Shown in pieces: positions 17,165 to 25,867 of a stretch of 64,000 nucleotides of DNA (position 1 is its first letter; every line of letters begins with the position of its first letter). The translations under genes were made by a program, and so were the position numbers. The notes below the pieces were generated by a model, which did not search any database, was not told where the DNA came from, and worked only from the letters and a program-made list of their open reading frames with translations. The DNA lies in assembly GCA_027296055.1 (NCBI GenBank), contig JAPUJT010000057.1, forward strand, positions 1 through 64,000. Direction: 5' to 3'. This stretch comes from Planctomycetota bacterium (GTDB lineage Bacteria; Planctomycetota; JAPUJT01).

Positions 17165-18103
17165 TTAGAATCTGCGGCGGATACCGAAGGAAATTTCCAT
17201 CCCGGTCTCCTGACCGTGATCTACGTCGAGGAAGGCCGTGAGGATCTTTTGAGAACGTGGGCGGCTCAAAAGATCCAGCGAGAGCGCAACGCCATACTTG
17301 CACTCCAGGTTGGTCCAGTCCCCGGTCTTCAGCAGGGTCTTCCGGTCGAGACGAAGCCGACCGCGTGCGCGGAGCTGGATTCGAGGCATTCGTGAGCGCC
17401 TGGCCGGAAGACGCGAGAAGCCCGCGTCCGATCGGACAGGCTGATAGCTGAAGTCGTCCTCCGGCCCGTCGCCGATCACGACCCCCATAACCTCGTCCAG
17501 GGCGAACCGCAGTCTCAAGTCCTTGTCCAGCGTGAAGAAGCGGTTCTCGATGATGTTGTACTCCTTCTCGGGCCGGCTCACTTCCTGTGCCCCTGGCGCC
17601 AGCTGCCAGGTGTGCTTATCCAGCTTTCTGCCGTGCCAGGCCGCCCGAAGTCGCTCCTTGTCCCGAAAGAGGTCCAGATCGGAATAGCTCGAATCGGTCT
17701 CGTAACGGTCTTTCAGTGTTTTGCTGGCGAGTCTCTTCCAGTGCCGCTTGGCCTCTTTCGTGGCCAGGTAAGTCGCCACGGCCTCCAGGGCGCGGGGGTA
17801 GGTCCTTCCGGCCACATAGTGATGAAGTGCGTTGGGTTCGCCCCTCTCTGCCGGTAGGCGGAAGGGTCCGAGAATCCACTCGCGGATCAGCGCCGGGTCG
17901 AGAAGGACCTCCTCCTCGGGCTTTGCGGCACGCTTTTCGATGTGGGTCCCGATCAGATCCGGTCCGCCGTTGCCGCTCGGGGGTCCTATCGGACGGCTTT
18001 CGTCCGATAGGGCTGTGGCAGGTAGGAAGGCGATGAGGAGGAATATGGATCGACGTTTCAAGGTAAGGATCTCACCGAGTCGGCCCCCGAACCGACTCCC
18101 CAA
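17165..18103 (-). CDS. Exported protein of unknown function, possible outer-membrane association
   Basis: 312 residues, not recognised. A signal peptide is plausible (LKRRSIFLLIAFLPATALS, cleavage near residue 33), with the true start at the first Met or a little inside. The mature part is charged, rich in Arg/Leu/Asp and Tyr/Trp. It ends in alternating residues with a terminal Phe (SFGIRRRF), a pattern common in beta-barrel or outer-membrane-targeted proteins. It is convergent with the sigma factor gene (25 bases apart) and divergent from the polyprenyl synthase. No catalytic motif is seen. Confidence 0.6.
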   Translation of the reverse strand: MGSRFGGRLGEILTLKRRSIFLLIAFLPATALSDESRPIGPPSGNGGPDLIGTHIEKRAAKPEEEVLLDPALIREWILGPFRLPAERGEPNALHHYVAGRTYPRALEAVATYLATKEAKRHWKRLASKTLKDRYETDSSYSDLDLFRDKERLRAAWHGRKLDKHTWQLAPGAQEVSRPEKEYNIIENRFFTLDKDLRLRFALDEVMGVVIGDGPEDDFSYQPVRSDAGFSRLPARRSRMPRIQLRARGRLRLDRKTLLKTGDWTNLECKYGVALSLDLLSRPRSQKILTAFLDVDHGQETGMEISFGIRRRF

Positions 18104-18155
18104 CGCCTTGGTTATCGGAACGATCCAGCGCGGGCTTTAGTCCGACCAAGAACGC

Positions 18156-18183
18156 TTGACTTGCGCAACAGGGGGACTATCCT
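18156..18183 (+). promoter_or_regulatory. Candidate sigma-70 promoter for the polyprenyl synthase
   Basis: TTGACT (18156-18161), 16-base spacer, TATCCT (18178-18183), about 105 bases before the gene start at 18287, in the divergent gap 18104-18286. Confidence 0.4.
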
Positions 18184-18286
18184 TGCCGGGACTCGTTTCA
18201 AGGGTCAGCCCGAACCCGCCCTGCTTCCTCGGGCGTTCTGTTTGGCACCTAACGTGACAGGCTGAGGGGAGTTCCCTCTCCGCAGG

Positions 18287-19273
18287 ATGATGACAATGCC
18301 GATGACGCTCACCTCGGTCCTGGCCCCGGTGCAATCTTCCCTGGATGAAGTCGAGACCTACCTGCGGGAGGAGTTCTTCTCGCGGGACGGAGTCTTCTCC
18401 GGTATCCTCAGTCATGTCGGATCGCTCCGGGGAAAGATGATCCGCCCGGCTTTGATGCTCCTGGTCGGGCGCGCCTGCGGCGGGATCCGACCGGGGCACA
18501 TCCCCGTCGCGGCTCTCGTGGAAGTGATGCACACCGCCACTCTGATCCACGACGATGTCCTCGATGACGCCGTGCTCCGTCGCCGGGCCGAGACGATCAA
18601 CCAGAAGTACGGCAACGAGGCCTCCGTACTGCTCGGGGACCTCCTCTTCGCCCAGACCTTCGTCCTCCTGTCCCGGATGAACCTCCCCGAGGTCAGCGAG
18701 AGGTTCTCGGAGGCCGCCGAGCTGATCTGCGAGGGGGAGCTTCACCACATCCTGCGCAAGTTCCAGGTCGACCTTACCGAAGCCGATTACCTGAAGATCG
18801 TCGAGGGGAAGACAGCCACCCTCTTCTCCCTCTCCGGAGGGTTGGGGGCTCATCTGGCCGAGGCGTCGGACGAAATCATCCAGTGCTGCGAGAAGTTTGG
18901 CCGATCCCTCGGCGTGGCGTTCCAGATCATCGACGACTGCATCGACGTGATCGGAAACGAGGGGGATTCGGGCAAGTCCCTGGGAATGGATCTCACGAAG
19001 GGGAAGGTCACTCTCCCCGTGATACGCCTGGTCGAGATGGGAACGGAGGGGGAGACGCTGCAGAATCTCTTCGGGCAGTGCAACGATCTTGGCAAAGAGG
19101 ACGTCGGACGACTGCGCCGGCTCCTGGACGAATCAGGTGCAGTCGACTACGCCCGCGGGATGGCGAATCAGATCGCCCAGGAAGCCAAAGGGCATCTCGA
19201 CCCCCTTCCGGACTCTCCCGACAAGGACGCCCTTCTCTCCCTGACCGATCTCGTTCTCGATCGCTCCGCCTAG
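18287..19273 (+). CDS. ispB: Polyprenyl diphosphate synthase (IspB-like)
   Basis: 328 residues of the trans-prenyltransferase family, which elongates allylic diphosphates with IPP to make quinone side chains. The first Asp-rich motif is LIHDDVLDDAVLRRR and the second is QIIDDCIDV; GNEASVLLGDLLFAQ is also typical. The small residues before the first motif suit long-chain (C40-C50) products, but chain length cannot be read reliably. Several in-frame ATGs lie near 18287 (also 18290 and 18296), so the exact start is uncertain. moaC follows after eight bases. Confidence 0.9.
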   Translation: MMTMPMTLTSVLAPVQSSLDEVETYLREEFFSRDGVFSGILSHVGSLRGKMIRPALMLLVGRACGGIRPGHIPVAALVEVMHTATLIHDDVLDDAVLRRRAETINQKYGNEASVLLGDLLFAQTFVLLSRMNLPEVSERFSEAAELICEGELHHILRKFQVDLTEADYLKIVEGKTATLFSLSGGLGAHLAEASDEIIQCCEKFGRSLGVAFQIIDDCIDVIGNEGDSGKSLGMDLTKGKVTLPVIRLVEMGTEGETLQNLFGQCNDLGKEDVGRLRRLLDESGAVDYARGMANQIAQEAKGHLDPLPDSPDKDALLSLTDLVLDRSA

Positions 19274-19281
19274 CCAACGGC

Positions 19282-19812
19282 ATGTCATCCAAGCGAGGCA
19301 AATCCCCGAACACTCCAGGCCGCGGTCCCCGGCGCTTGCGGCTTAGCCACATCGACCGCAAGGGGGCGGCCCGCATGGTCGATGTCGGCTCGAAGAAGCC
19401 CACCACGCGCATCGCGGTGGCCCGGGCCCGGGTGGTGATGAAGGCGGAGACGATGAGGAAGATCCAGCAGGGAGGCTTGCCAAAGGGCCCCGCCCTCGAG
19501 GTGGCGCGCATCGCCGGGATCCTGGCGGCCAAGAAGGTCCCCGACCTGATACCCCTTTGCCACCCTCTCCCCATCGACTCCGTCCGGATCGATCTCGTGC
19601 AGGAGAATCCCACGACCCTGCTGATCCGAGCGGAGGTGAAGACGCGGGCGCCGACGGGAGTCGAGATGGAGGCCTTGACCGCGGCCTCGGTTGCGGCACT
19701 CACCCTCTACGACATGTGCAAATCGGCAGAGAAGGGGATCGTGATCAGCGATATATCCCTCGAATCCAAGTCCGGAGGAAAGAGCGGAAACTACCGTCGG
19801 AAGGGTCGCTAG
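19282..19812 (+). CDS. moaC: Cyclic pyranopterin monophosphate synthase MoaC
   Basis: 176 residues from the ATG at 19282; the frame is open far upstream inside the previous gene, but MoaC homology begins at LSHIDRKGAARMVDV. MoaC makes cPMP, the first intermediate of molybdenum cofactor. Conserved segments are KKVPDLIPLCHPLPI, TGVEMEALTAAS and LYDMCKSAEKG, which contain the active-site residues. No MoaA lies next to it. The first 20 residues are basic and not part of the fold. Confidence 0.95.
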   Translation: MSSKRGKSPNTPGRGPRRLRLSHIDRKGAARMVDVGSKKPTTRIAVARARVVMKAETMRKIQQGGLPKGPALEVARIAGILAAKKVPDLIPLCHPLPIDSVRIDLVQENPTTLLIRAEVKTRAPTGVEMEALTAASVAALTLYDMCKSAEKGIVISDISLESKSGGKSGNYRRKGR

Positions 19813-19833
19813 GGGCCCATCGTGGCCCTTCCG

Positions 19834-19862
19834 TTGACACCCATCGGCGACTCCCTTAACAT
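19834..19862 (+). promoter_or_regulatory. Sigma-70-type promoter for the ccm operon
   Basis: TTGACA (19834-19839), 17-base spacer, TAACAT (19857-19862), 69 bases before ccmE, directly after the moaC stop. Confidence 0.6.
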
Positions 19863-19930
19863 CCGGAAAGGACTCTCCGGATCGGATTTTGCGTTCTTCG
19901 AGACGGTCCTGGGATTGAGGAGGCGGAAAG

Positions 19931-20362
19931 ATGCCAAGAGTCATGATTGCGGGCGGGGCCTTCTTCATCGGAGCGGCGATCCTGGTCGGGATGGCGGTGA
20001 GAGAAGAGGGGATCCCCACGGTCGCCATCGGTTACATCACCGCCGAGGCGTACGAGGGCGAGGAGGTCGAGGCGTATCAGGGCGAGGAGGTGTTCCTCGT
20101 CGTTCAGGTCCAGAGCGTCGAGAGGCTGAGCAACCCCGCGAGGTTTGCCGTCCTCGACAAGAAGGGGGGGACGAGGGTCTTGCAGGTGGAGACCCGGGAG
20201 GTCCTCTCCGACACCTTCGCCGAGGGATCCGATCTCCGCATCAAGGGGACCTTCGATCCGTTGAAGGACCTCTTCACCGCCACCTGGGTCGATACGAAGT
20301 GCCCCTCGAAGTACGATGGGACGCGGGACGGCGAGTCTCCCACGTACGACTCTCCGAAGTGA
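19931..20362 (+). CDS. ccmE: Cytochrome c maturation heme chaperone CcmE, CXXXY type
   Basis: 143 residues: one N-terminal membrane anchor (about 5-22), then the OB-fold heme chaperone domain in the periplasm. CcmE receives heme from CcmC/CcmAB and passes it to CcmF. In most bacteria heme is bound by the His of HXXXY; here the aligned motif is CPSKY (Cys124, Tyr128), the CXXXY variant known from Desulfovibrio and archaea. It is the first gene of the ccm operon and 44 bases upstream of ccmF. GAGG precedes the ATG. Confidence 0.88.
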   Translation: MPRVMIAGGAFFIGAAILVGMAVREEGIPTVAIGYITAEAYEGEEVEAYQGEEVFLVVQVQSVERLSNPARFAVLDKKGGTRVLQVETREVLSDTFAEGSDLRIKGTFDPLKDLFTATWVDTKCPSKYDGTRDGESPTYDSPK

Positions 20363-20406
20363 GCACCGATTGGTAGCCTGATCCGGGGCCTCGAGGAGGA
20401 GATCCC

Positions 20407-22455
20407 TTGGAGATCGTCCAGCTCGCAGAGCAGATGCTTCGCCTGGGTCTTGTGGCGACGCTGGTCACGATCGGCCTGATCTTCTTCGGGCTCTACTCCA
20501 AAGACTTCCGTTTCGTCACAGCGGCGCGCCGGTCCCTTTACTGCACCTTCGGTCTGATCCTGCTCTCCTCGGCCGGGCTCGTCTATGGGTTCGTGGAGGG
20601 CGTCTACACCGTCAAGTACATCAACCACTACTCGGAGGCGTCGCTGCCGCTCGCCTTCAAGATCGCCGGGCTCTGGGCGGGCCTGGACGGCTCGCTCGTC
20701 TTCTGGTGCCTCCTTCTCTCCTTCTGGGGGGCGATCGTCGCCTTCACCCACAGGCGAGAGGCGAAAGCCGAGCCTGAGCGGAGACGCCTCGAGCCGTATC
20801 TTTATCTGATCCTGGCGGTCAACCAGGCGTTCTTCCTCTTCACGGCCGTGATCCTGGTGAATCCATTCCAGTTATTCTCGCCGGAGGTGATCGCCGAGGG
20901 GCGCTACGACCCGACGGGGACGGGCTTGAACCCGCTCCTGGTCAGCTACTGGATGTTGATCCATCCACCGTCCCTCTACCTCGGATTCACCGCCTTTACC
21001 GTCCCGTTCGCCTACGCGATGGCGTCGCTCCTCTCGGGACAGCAGGGCATCTGGTGGATCCGCTACACCCGACGCTGGACGATGATCGCCTGGCTGATCC
21101 TCACGAACGGGGTCATCCTCGGCGGGATGTGGGCCTACGAGGTTCTGGGGTGGGGCGGCTACTGGGCCTGGGACCCCGTGGAGAACGCATCCTTCATGCC
21201 GTGGCTGGTCGCCACCGCCTTCCTGCACTCGGTCATCGTGCAGGAGCGCCGGCAGATGCTGAAGCGATGGAACCTCTTCCTGATCATCCTCACCTTCTTC
21301 CTCTGCAACTTCGGCACGTACCTCACGCGAAGCGGGGTGGTGGCATCCGTTCACGCCTTCGCCAACGGAGAGGTGGGGGACTACTTCCTCGGCTACCTGA
21401 TCTTCGTCTTCGGATTCTGCCTCACGCTGCTCTATCTGAAGCGAGACTCCCTCCGGGGGGAGCATCCGATGAGGTCCTTCCTCTCGCGCGAGGCGATGTT
21501 CTTCTTCAACAACCTGGCGCTCGTGGGGATAGCCCTGGCCGTCCTCGTCCTGACTCTGTGGCCCGTCATCTCCCAGGGTCTCTTCAATGTAGAGGTCTCG
21601 GTGATGCAGCCCACTTACAACCGGGTGACGATGCCGCTGTTCCTCCTCCTGCTCTTCCTCGCTGCGCTCGGGCCACAGGTGGGTTGGGTCAAATCGTCTC
21701 TCAGCTTGATCGCCCGCACATTTGCCTACCCGTTCGCCGCGGCGGTCGGGTTGGCGGCGGTGCTCGCCACTTACTGGTGGAAGAACGATTGGGACCCCGG
21801 GTACCAACCGATGCTCCTCGCCCTCGGGGCCACGTTCATCTTCACGACGGTGATCCTCGAGTTTTATCGGGGGACGCGCGCGAGGATGCGCGTGAAGAGG
21901 GAGACGCCGGGCGAGGCGCTCGTGAATCTCTCCGTCTCCAATAACCGGCGCTACGGGGGGTACGTAGTCCATATCGGCTTCGCGCTCTGCGTGATCGGAG
22001 TCGTGACCTCCTCCTTCTTCCGGACCGTTGTGGCCGGGCAGGAGCTTCGTGAGGGAGAGTCCGTCTCCATCGAGGGAACGGGTTATGAGGTCGTTTACAC
22101 CGGCTCCACGGTGGAGGAGACGGGGCCCTACCGCTCGACGCGCCTGGAGCTGGATCTGTTCAAGAGTGGACAGGCGATAGGGCATCTCCGTCCAGAGATT
22201 CGCTTCTATCACAAGCAGGACGCCCAGGGTAACAAGCCGACAGTCCGGGAAGTGGCGATCCACAGGACGTTCTGGGAAGACCTCTACGTGTTTCCTGCCA
22301 GGGACGACATCCGGGGAGACCAGACGGTCATCACCCTCAACCTGTTCGTCAACCCGCTGATCAACTGGATATGGGCAGGGTGGATCATCATCCTCGCCGG
22401 TGGCCTCTTCGCTATCCTTCCCATGGGCCGGCGGCGATTGGGGCTGAGTGATTAG
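20407..22455 (+). CDS. ccmF: Cytochrome c heme lyase subunit CcmF
   Basis: 682 residues with roughly 15 membrane segments. The tryptophan-rich WWD motif is present (GWGGYWAWDPVENASFMPWL), and conserved His residues flank it (IHPPSLYLG upstream, FLHSVIVQE downstream). CcmF ligates heme to apocytochrome c. A large periplasmic domain precedes the last membrane segment (about 545-640). The TTG start at 20407 follows GAGGAGGAG. The stop is immediately followed by the ccmH start. Confidence 0.95.
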   Translation: MEIVQLAEQMLRLGLVATLVTIGLIFFGLYSKDFRFVTAARRSLYCTFGLILLSSAGLVYGFVEGVYTVKYINHYSEASLPLAFKIAGLWAGLDGSLVFWCLLLSFWGAIVAFTHRREAKAEPERRRLEPYLYLILAVNQAFFLFTAVILVNPFQLFSPEVIAEGRYDPTGTGLNPLLVSYWMLIHPPSLYLGFTAFTVPFAYAMASLLSGQQGIWWIRYTRRWTMIAWLILTNGVILGGMWAYEVLGWGGYWAWDPVENASFMPWLVATAFLHSVIVQERRQMLKRWNLFLIILTFFLCNFGTYLTRSGVVASVHAFANGEVGDYFLGYLIFVFGFCLTLLYLKRDSLRGEHPMRSFLSREAMFFFNNLALVGIALAVLVLTLWPVISQGLFNVEVSVMQPTYNRVTMPLFLLLLFLAALGPQVGWVKSSLSLIARTFAYPFAAAVGLAAVLATYWWKNDWDPGYQPMLLALGATFIFTTVILEFYRGTRARMRVKRETPGEALVNLSVSNNRRYGGYVVHIGFALCVIGVVTSSFFRTVVAGQELREGESVSIEGTGYEVVYTGSTVEETGPYRSTRLELDLFKSGQAIGHLRPEIRFYHKQDAQGNKPTVREVAIHRTFWEDLYVFPARDDIRGDQTVITLNLFVNPLINWIWAGWIIILAGGLFAILPMGRRRLGLSD

Positions 22456-22932
22456 ATGATTCCCCGATCCATTCTTCTTTGGGCATCTCTTCTGGCCCTG
22501 GCGGCGACGACGACGAGCTGCGGCGGGGAGCAGGGCCCCCAGGACCGCTACACCGAACTGACCCAGCTCCTCGCCTGCGCCTGCCCGAAGGAGAACTTCA
22601 CACGCACGCTGAGGGGCTGCCCCGATACTTGTGCGGATCCGCAGAAGGAAATGATCAAGACCATGCTGGATGATGGCAAGACGAACGACGAGATCCTCCA
22701 GTACATGGTGGCCCAGTACCGCACTCCCAAGGTGCTCGCCACCGCCCCCTTCGCCGGAATCCATCTCCTTGCCTACCTGTTCCCGGTCGCGTTCATGTTG
22801 GCGGGTGGCTACGTGATCTTCTCGTACCTTCGAGCTCGGACGGACCGACGAGCTAGCCCACCCGAAGGGTCGCCGGGGGGGGACGACGACGCCTGGGAGA
22901 AGAAGATCGAGGCGGAGTTGAAAGAGCTATGA
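22456..22932 (+). CDS. ccmH: CcmH/CycL-like protein with altered cysteine motif
   Basis: 158 residues. A signal segment (1-21) may end at Cys22, but the lipobox is poor. The CcmH core follows: DPQKEMIKTMLDDGKTNDEI then ILQYMVAQY, aligned with the helical CcmH domain, then a membrane segment (about 98-120). The usual redox motif LRCxxC is replaced by LLACACP (Cys41, Cys43) with two further cysteines in GCPDTC (Cys55, Cys59). CcmH normally reduces or holds apocytochrome thiols; how this arrangement works is unknown. ATGA overlap with the next gene. Confidence 0.8.
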   Translation: MIPRSILLWASLLALAATTTSCGGEQGPQDRYTELTQLLACACPKENFTRTLRGCPDTCADPQKEMIKTMLDDGKTNDEILQYMVAQYRTPKVLATAPFAGIHLLAYLFPVAFMLAGGYVIFSYLRARTDRRASPPEGSPGGDDDAWEKKIEAELKEL

Positions 22933-23276
22933 TCTGGATACCGTTAGCCTTCACCGCCGCGATCGTCTTGATGGTCATCGCTGTCCCCTTCTTCGGGAGA
23001 AAGGGTGTCTGGATGCGGTCTCCCCCCGATCCGGTCCACGCCGAGCTGGTATCCAGGAAAGAATCGCTACTCCGGGCCATGAAGGACATCAAATTCGAGT
23101 ACGAGAACGGGACCCTTTCCCGCGAAGATCGAGACGTCCTCCACGCCGACTACAAGCGAGAGGCGGCTCTCGTGTTGATGCGACTGGAGAAAGCCGAGGG
23201 AATTGAGCAGGCCAGGGTTCGGGACGCGGCCGAGTCGAGAGTCACTGCAGAACGGGAGGCCCTGGACCAGGAATGA
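22929..23276 (+). CDS. Small membrane-anchored protein, CcmI-like N-terminal module
   Basis: 115 residues: an N-terminal membrane segment (about 4-22) followed by a charged helix containing KESLLRAMKDIKFEYENGTLS. That pattern (anchor plus a LxAxKDIxFExxxGxLS helix) is typical of the short membrane part of CcmI/CycH, which helps deliver apocytochrome. The TPR part of CcmI is missing. It overlaps ccmH and the next gene by four bases each (ATGA), so translation is coupled. Confidence 0.65.
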   Translation: MIWIPLAFTAAIVLMVIAVPFFGRKGVWMRSPPDPVHAELVSRKESLLRAMKDIKFEYENGTLSREDRDVLHADYKREAALVLMRLEKAEGIEQARVRDAAESRVTAEREALDQE

Positions 23277-24499
23277 AGACGATCCTCCTCTCGATCTTGC
23301 TCCTCGGTCAGTCCACGCCCAGTCGCGAGATGACCGTTCAGGGCTTCGTCTACGATCGGTCAAGAGTCCTGGCGACGGAGGGGATGTCCCCGGCGGAAGC
23401 GGGAGTCCCGAACGCCCCTGTCCTGCTGGAGCTTCACCTGAAGACCCCCGATCATCCTCAGGTCGAGCTGGCGAGGGGCAAGACCGACGAGTGGGGACGG
23501 TACGAGGCCAAGGTTCGAGTGCCCGATCTACCGTCCACGTCCGGGGCCTTTCGGATCTCGGGCGTGGCCACCCACGAAGGGGCCGACTACCGTTTCGATG
23601 TCACGCCGGAAGGCCGGTTCGAGGCGGCCGTCTACGAGACCACGACGGCCCTGGACGACATCCGGATCATCAGAAACGCCATCTTCCTCGACGTGATGGG
23701 CCAGCCTGCCGATCGCGTGGACGTCACCGAGGTCCTCCACCTCGTGAATGGGGGAAAGAAGGCCTTTCAGGGGATACGACCCAACCTCGGGATGCCTCGC
23801 CCTCTCCTCGCCACGATCCGCACGAGCGTACGGACTCACCGGCTTCGAGCCGGTCTCTCCCATGCGGAGACCTCCCTCGATGCCTTTCCCGTGGAGGCCG
23901 GCCTCGCGGGGATCTCCGGATCGATCCTTCCGACCGGTCCCGAGGGAGACGATCTCATCATCGCCTATACCCTCCATCTCGGTCCGGGCGGCCGGGCCAG
24001 TATCACACGGCCCGTCTATTTCGGGGCCGAGGTCGTGAACGTTTTCTATCCTCGAACGGGGGTCGGCGTCGATCCAGGGAAGGGGTTCTCGGACGCCGAG
24101 CCCGCGCCGGGGGAGATGGCGGCGAAGTATTACGTGAGGGAGCGGAGGGACGTCCGCCCGGGCGAGGAGCTGATGATCGAGATCGACCTGGCGCCTCACA
24201 AGTTCTACTGGGTGATCGGCAGCTTCGGACTGGTGTTTCTGTTGGCGGTCTTCCTCGCATACCTGGCGGCGAGGAGGGCCTCGAAGGCGGTGGATGCGGC
24301 GGATACCATCCCGAACCTGGACGGCCCGGCGGCGCCGTCTCTTCCCCTGGACGTCGGCCGCCTCCTCGGGAAGATCGAGGCCCTCGAGGGCGCAGATGCC
24401 CAGGACTCTCTCCGGGAAGGGAAGCGCCAGGCCTACGTGGAGGAGATCCTGGAGGCCCTCAAGCGGAGTCGAACCCGCCGCGGAAGCTCGGATGAGTGA
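23273..24499 (+). CDS. Unknown secreted, C-terminally anchored protein inside the ccm operon
   Basis: 408 residues, no family recognised. A signal peptide is likely (MKTILLSILLLGQ). Residues about 20-105 read like a transthyretin/carboxypeptidase-regulatory beta-sandwich (VQGFVYDRS ... GKTDEWGRYEAKV), followed by further beta-rich sequence. One membrane segment lies near 312-336 (WVIGSFGLVFLLAVFLAYLA), with a cytoplasmic tail of about 75 charged residues. There is no CXXCH. Overlaps with ccmI-like and ccmA tie it to cytochrome c maturation, perhaps as an apocytochrome-handling or assembly protein. Confidence 0.6.
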   Translation: MKTILLSILLLGQSTPSREMTVQGFVYDRSRVLATEGMSPAEAGVPNAPVLLELHLKTPDHPQVELARGKTDEWGRYEAKVRVPDLPSTSGAFRISGVATHEGADYRFDVTPEGRFEAAVYETTTALDDIRIIRNAIFLDVMGQPADRVDVTEVLHLVNGGKKAFQGIRPNLGMPRPLLATIRTSVRTHRLRAGLSHAETSLDAFPVEAGLAGISGSILPTGPEGDDLIIAYTLHLGPGGRASITRPVYFGAEVVNVFYPRTGVGVDPGKGFSDAEPAPGEMAAKYYVRERRDVRPGEELMIEIDLAPHKFYWVIGSFGLVFLLAVFLAYLAARRASKAVDAADTIPNLDGPAAPSLPLDVGRLLGKIEALEGADAQDSLREGKRQAYVEEILEALKRSRTRRGSSDE

Positions 24500-25169
24500 C
24501 CCGATCCTGACCGCGAGGGGTTTGACCAAGCGATACAGCCACCGCACCGCCATCGCGGAACTCGATCTCACGGTCGGCCGCGGGGAAACCTGGGCCGTAT
24601 TCGGAAGGAACGGTGCGGGGAAATCCACCTTGATCCGTCTCCTCTCGGGACTCTCCGTCCCGACGGATGGTCTCGTCCGGATCGCCGGGGCCGATCCGCG
24701 ACGGCCGGGTGTCCGGAGGAGGATCGGAGTCGTGGGACACAGCACTTATCTATTGGGCGATCTCACCGCGGAGGAGAACCTGCTCTGCTGGTGCAACCTG
24801 TACGGTCTGGATCGGCCGAAGGATCGGGTCGGCGACTGGCTCGGCCGCGTCGGACTGGAAGACTACAGGAACGAGCGGACCTCCGTCCTCAGCCGTGGGC
24901 AGGCGCAGAGGCTTACCCTCGCCCGCGCCCTGGTCCCCGAACCGGAGATCCTCCTCCTCGACGAGCCGTTCACCGGTCTCGACTTGTCCGGCGCCGCCCT
25001 CCTGCGAGAAGAGATCGGGAAGGGGGGCCGGACGACGATCTTCGCTACCCACGACGTGGAGGCGGGGTTGGCCCTGGCCGATCACGTACTGGCCCTGAAA
25101 GCGGGAAGAGATGTCCACTCTGGCGAGTCCGGAACGATCGGCGCCCGGGAGGTCGCGGAGCGGCTCTGA
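24492..25169 (+). CDS. ccmA: Heme exporter ATP-binding protein CcmA
   Basis: 225 residues from the ATG at 24492, overlapping the previous gene by eight bases; the frame runs further upstream without homology. ABC ATPase with Walker A GRNGAGKST (about 38-46), a signature LSRGQAQR instead of LSGGQ, and Walker B ILLLDEPFTGLD; the switch His is in ATHDVE. With CcmB it powers release of holo-CcmE. The LSRGQ signature is common in CcmA proteins. Confidence 0.92.
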   Translation: MSDPILTARGLTKRYSHRTAIAELDLTVGRGETWAVFGRNGAGKSTLIRLLSGLSVPTDGLVRIAGADPRRPGVRRRIGVVGHSTYLLGDLTAEENLLCWCNLYGLDRPKDRVGDWLGRVGLEDYRNERTSVLSRGQAQRLTLARALVPEPEILLLDEPFTGLDLSGAALLREEIGKGGRTTIFATHDVEAGLALADHVLALKAGRDVHSGESGTIGAREVAERL

Positions 25170-25866
25170 GGAGCCGGCCCCGCTCTCCTTCGGGCGCGGG
25201 GTACGGGCGATTCTCGCGCGGGATCTGCTACAGGAGTGGCAGAGTCGCGAAGTGATCCCCACGATGGTGGTCTTCGCCCTCCTCGTCCTCTTCATCTTCA
25301 GCCTCGGGGCGAACCCGGTCCGAGGGGGGGACATCACGGGCCGTTACGGTCCCGCAGCGCTGTGGATCACCGTTTTCTTTTCGGCCAGCATAGGAGTCCA
25401 CCGTGCCTTCGCGAAGGAAAGAGAAAGCGACGCGTTCTCGGGCCTCCTCGTCGCGCCGATCGACCGGACCTGCATCTACATCGGCAAGCTGATCAGCGGC
25501 TGGATCTTCGCCTCCGTGATGGCGGCAGTCGTGTTCGTGGGGTTCTTCGTCTTCTACAATCCACCCGTGGCGGTCCTCTGGTACCTCGTCCCGCTCCTCG
25601 TCTTCGCCCTTTTCGATTATCTGGCGGTGGGGGTGATCCTCTCTGCCATGACTTCCAGTCTCAGGGGAGGGGAGGTGCTCCTCCGCCTGCTCCTCCTGCC
25701 GCTGATGATCCCTGTCTTTGTCGTGGCGATCCACGCCACCACTCCTGTGCTCGCCGATGGGGCCCTGCCAGCGGATCCGATCTTCCCGCTGGGGGCTCTG
25801 GTCGGAATCGGGGCGATCTATCTGGCGGCGGGGACCTTTCTCTTTGTACACGTCGTGGAAGAGTGA
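25111..25866 (+). CDS. ccmB: Heme exporter permease CcmB
   Basis: 251 residues with about six membrane segments. Typical CcmB sequence: FGRGVRAILARDLLQEWQSRE before the first membrane segment, FFSASIGVHRAFAKERESDAF and the conserved GLLVAPIDRTCIYIGK. The ATG at 25111 overlaps ccmA by 59 bases and gives about 30 extra polar residues, so a later non-ATG start cannot be excluded. It forms the ABC complex with CcmA and CcmC. Confidence 0.92.
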   Translation: MSTLASPERSAPGRSRSGSEEPAPLSFGRGVRAILARDLLQEWQSREVIPTMVVFALLVLFIFSLGANPVRGGDITGRYGPAALWITVFFSASIGVHRAFAKERESDAFSGLLVAPIDRTCIYIGKLISGWIFASVMAAVVFVGFFVFYNPPVAVLWYLVPLLVFALFDYLAVGVILSAMTSSLRGGEVLLRLLLLPLMIPVFVVAIHATTPVLADGALPADPIFPLGALVGIGAIYLAAGTFLFVHVVEE

Positions 25867-25867
25867 C

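Noticed and set aside
20872-22764. Long minus-strand frame opposite ccmF
   Set aside because: Shadow of ccmF; no motifs and charged, repetitive composition.
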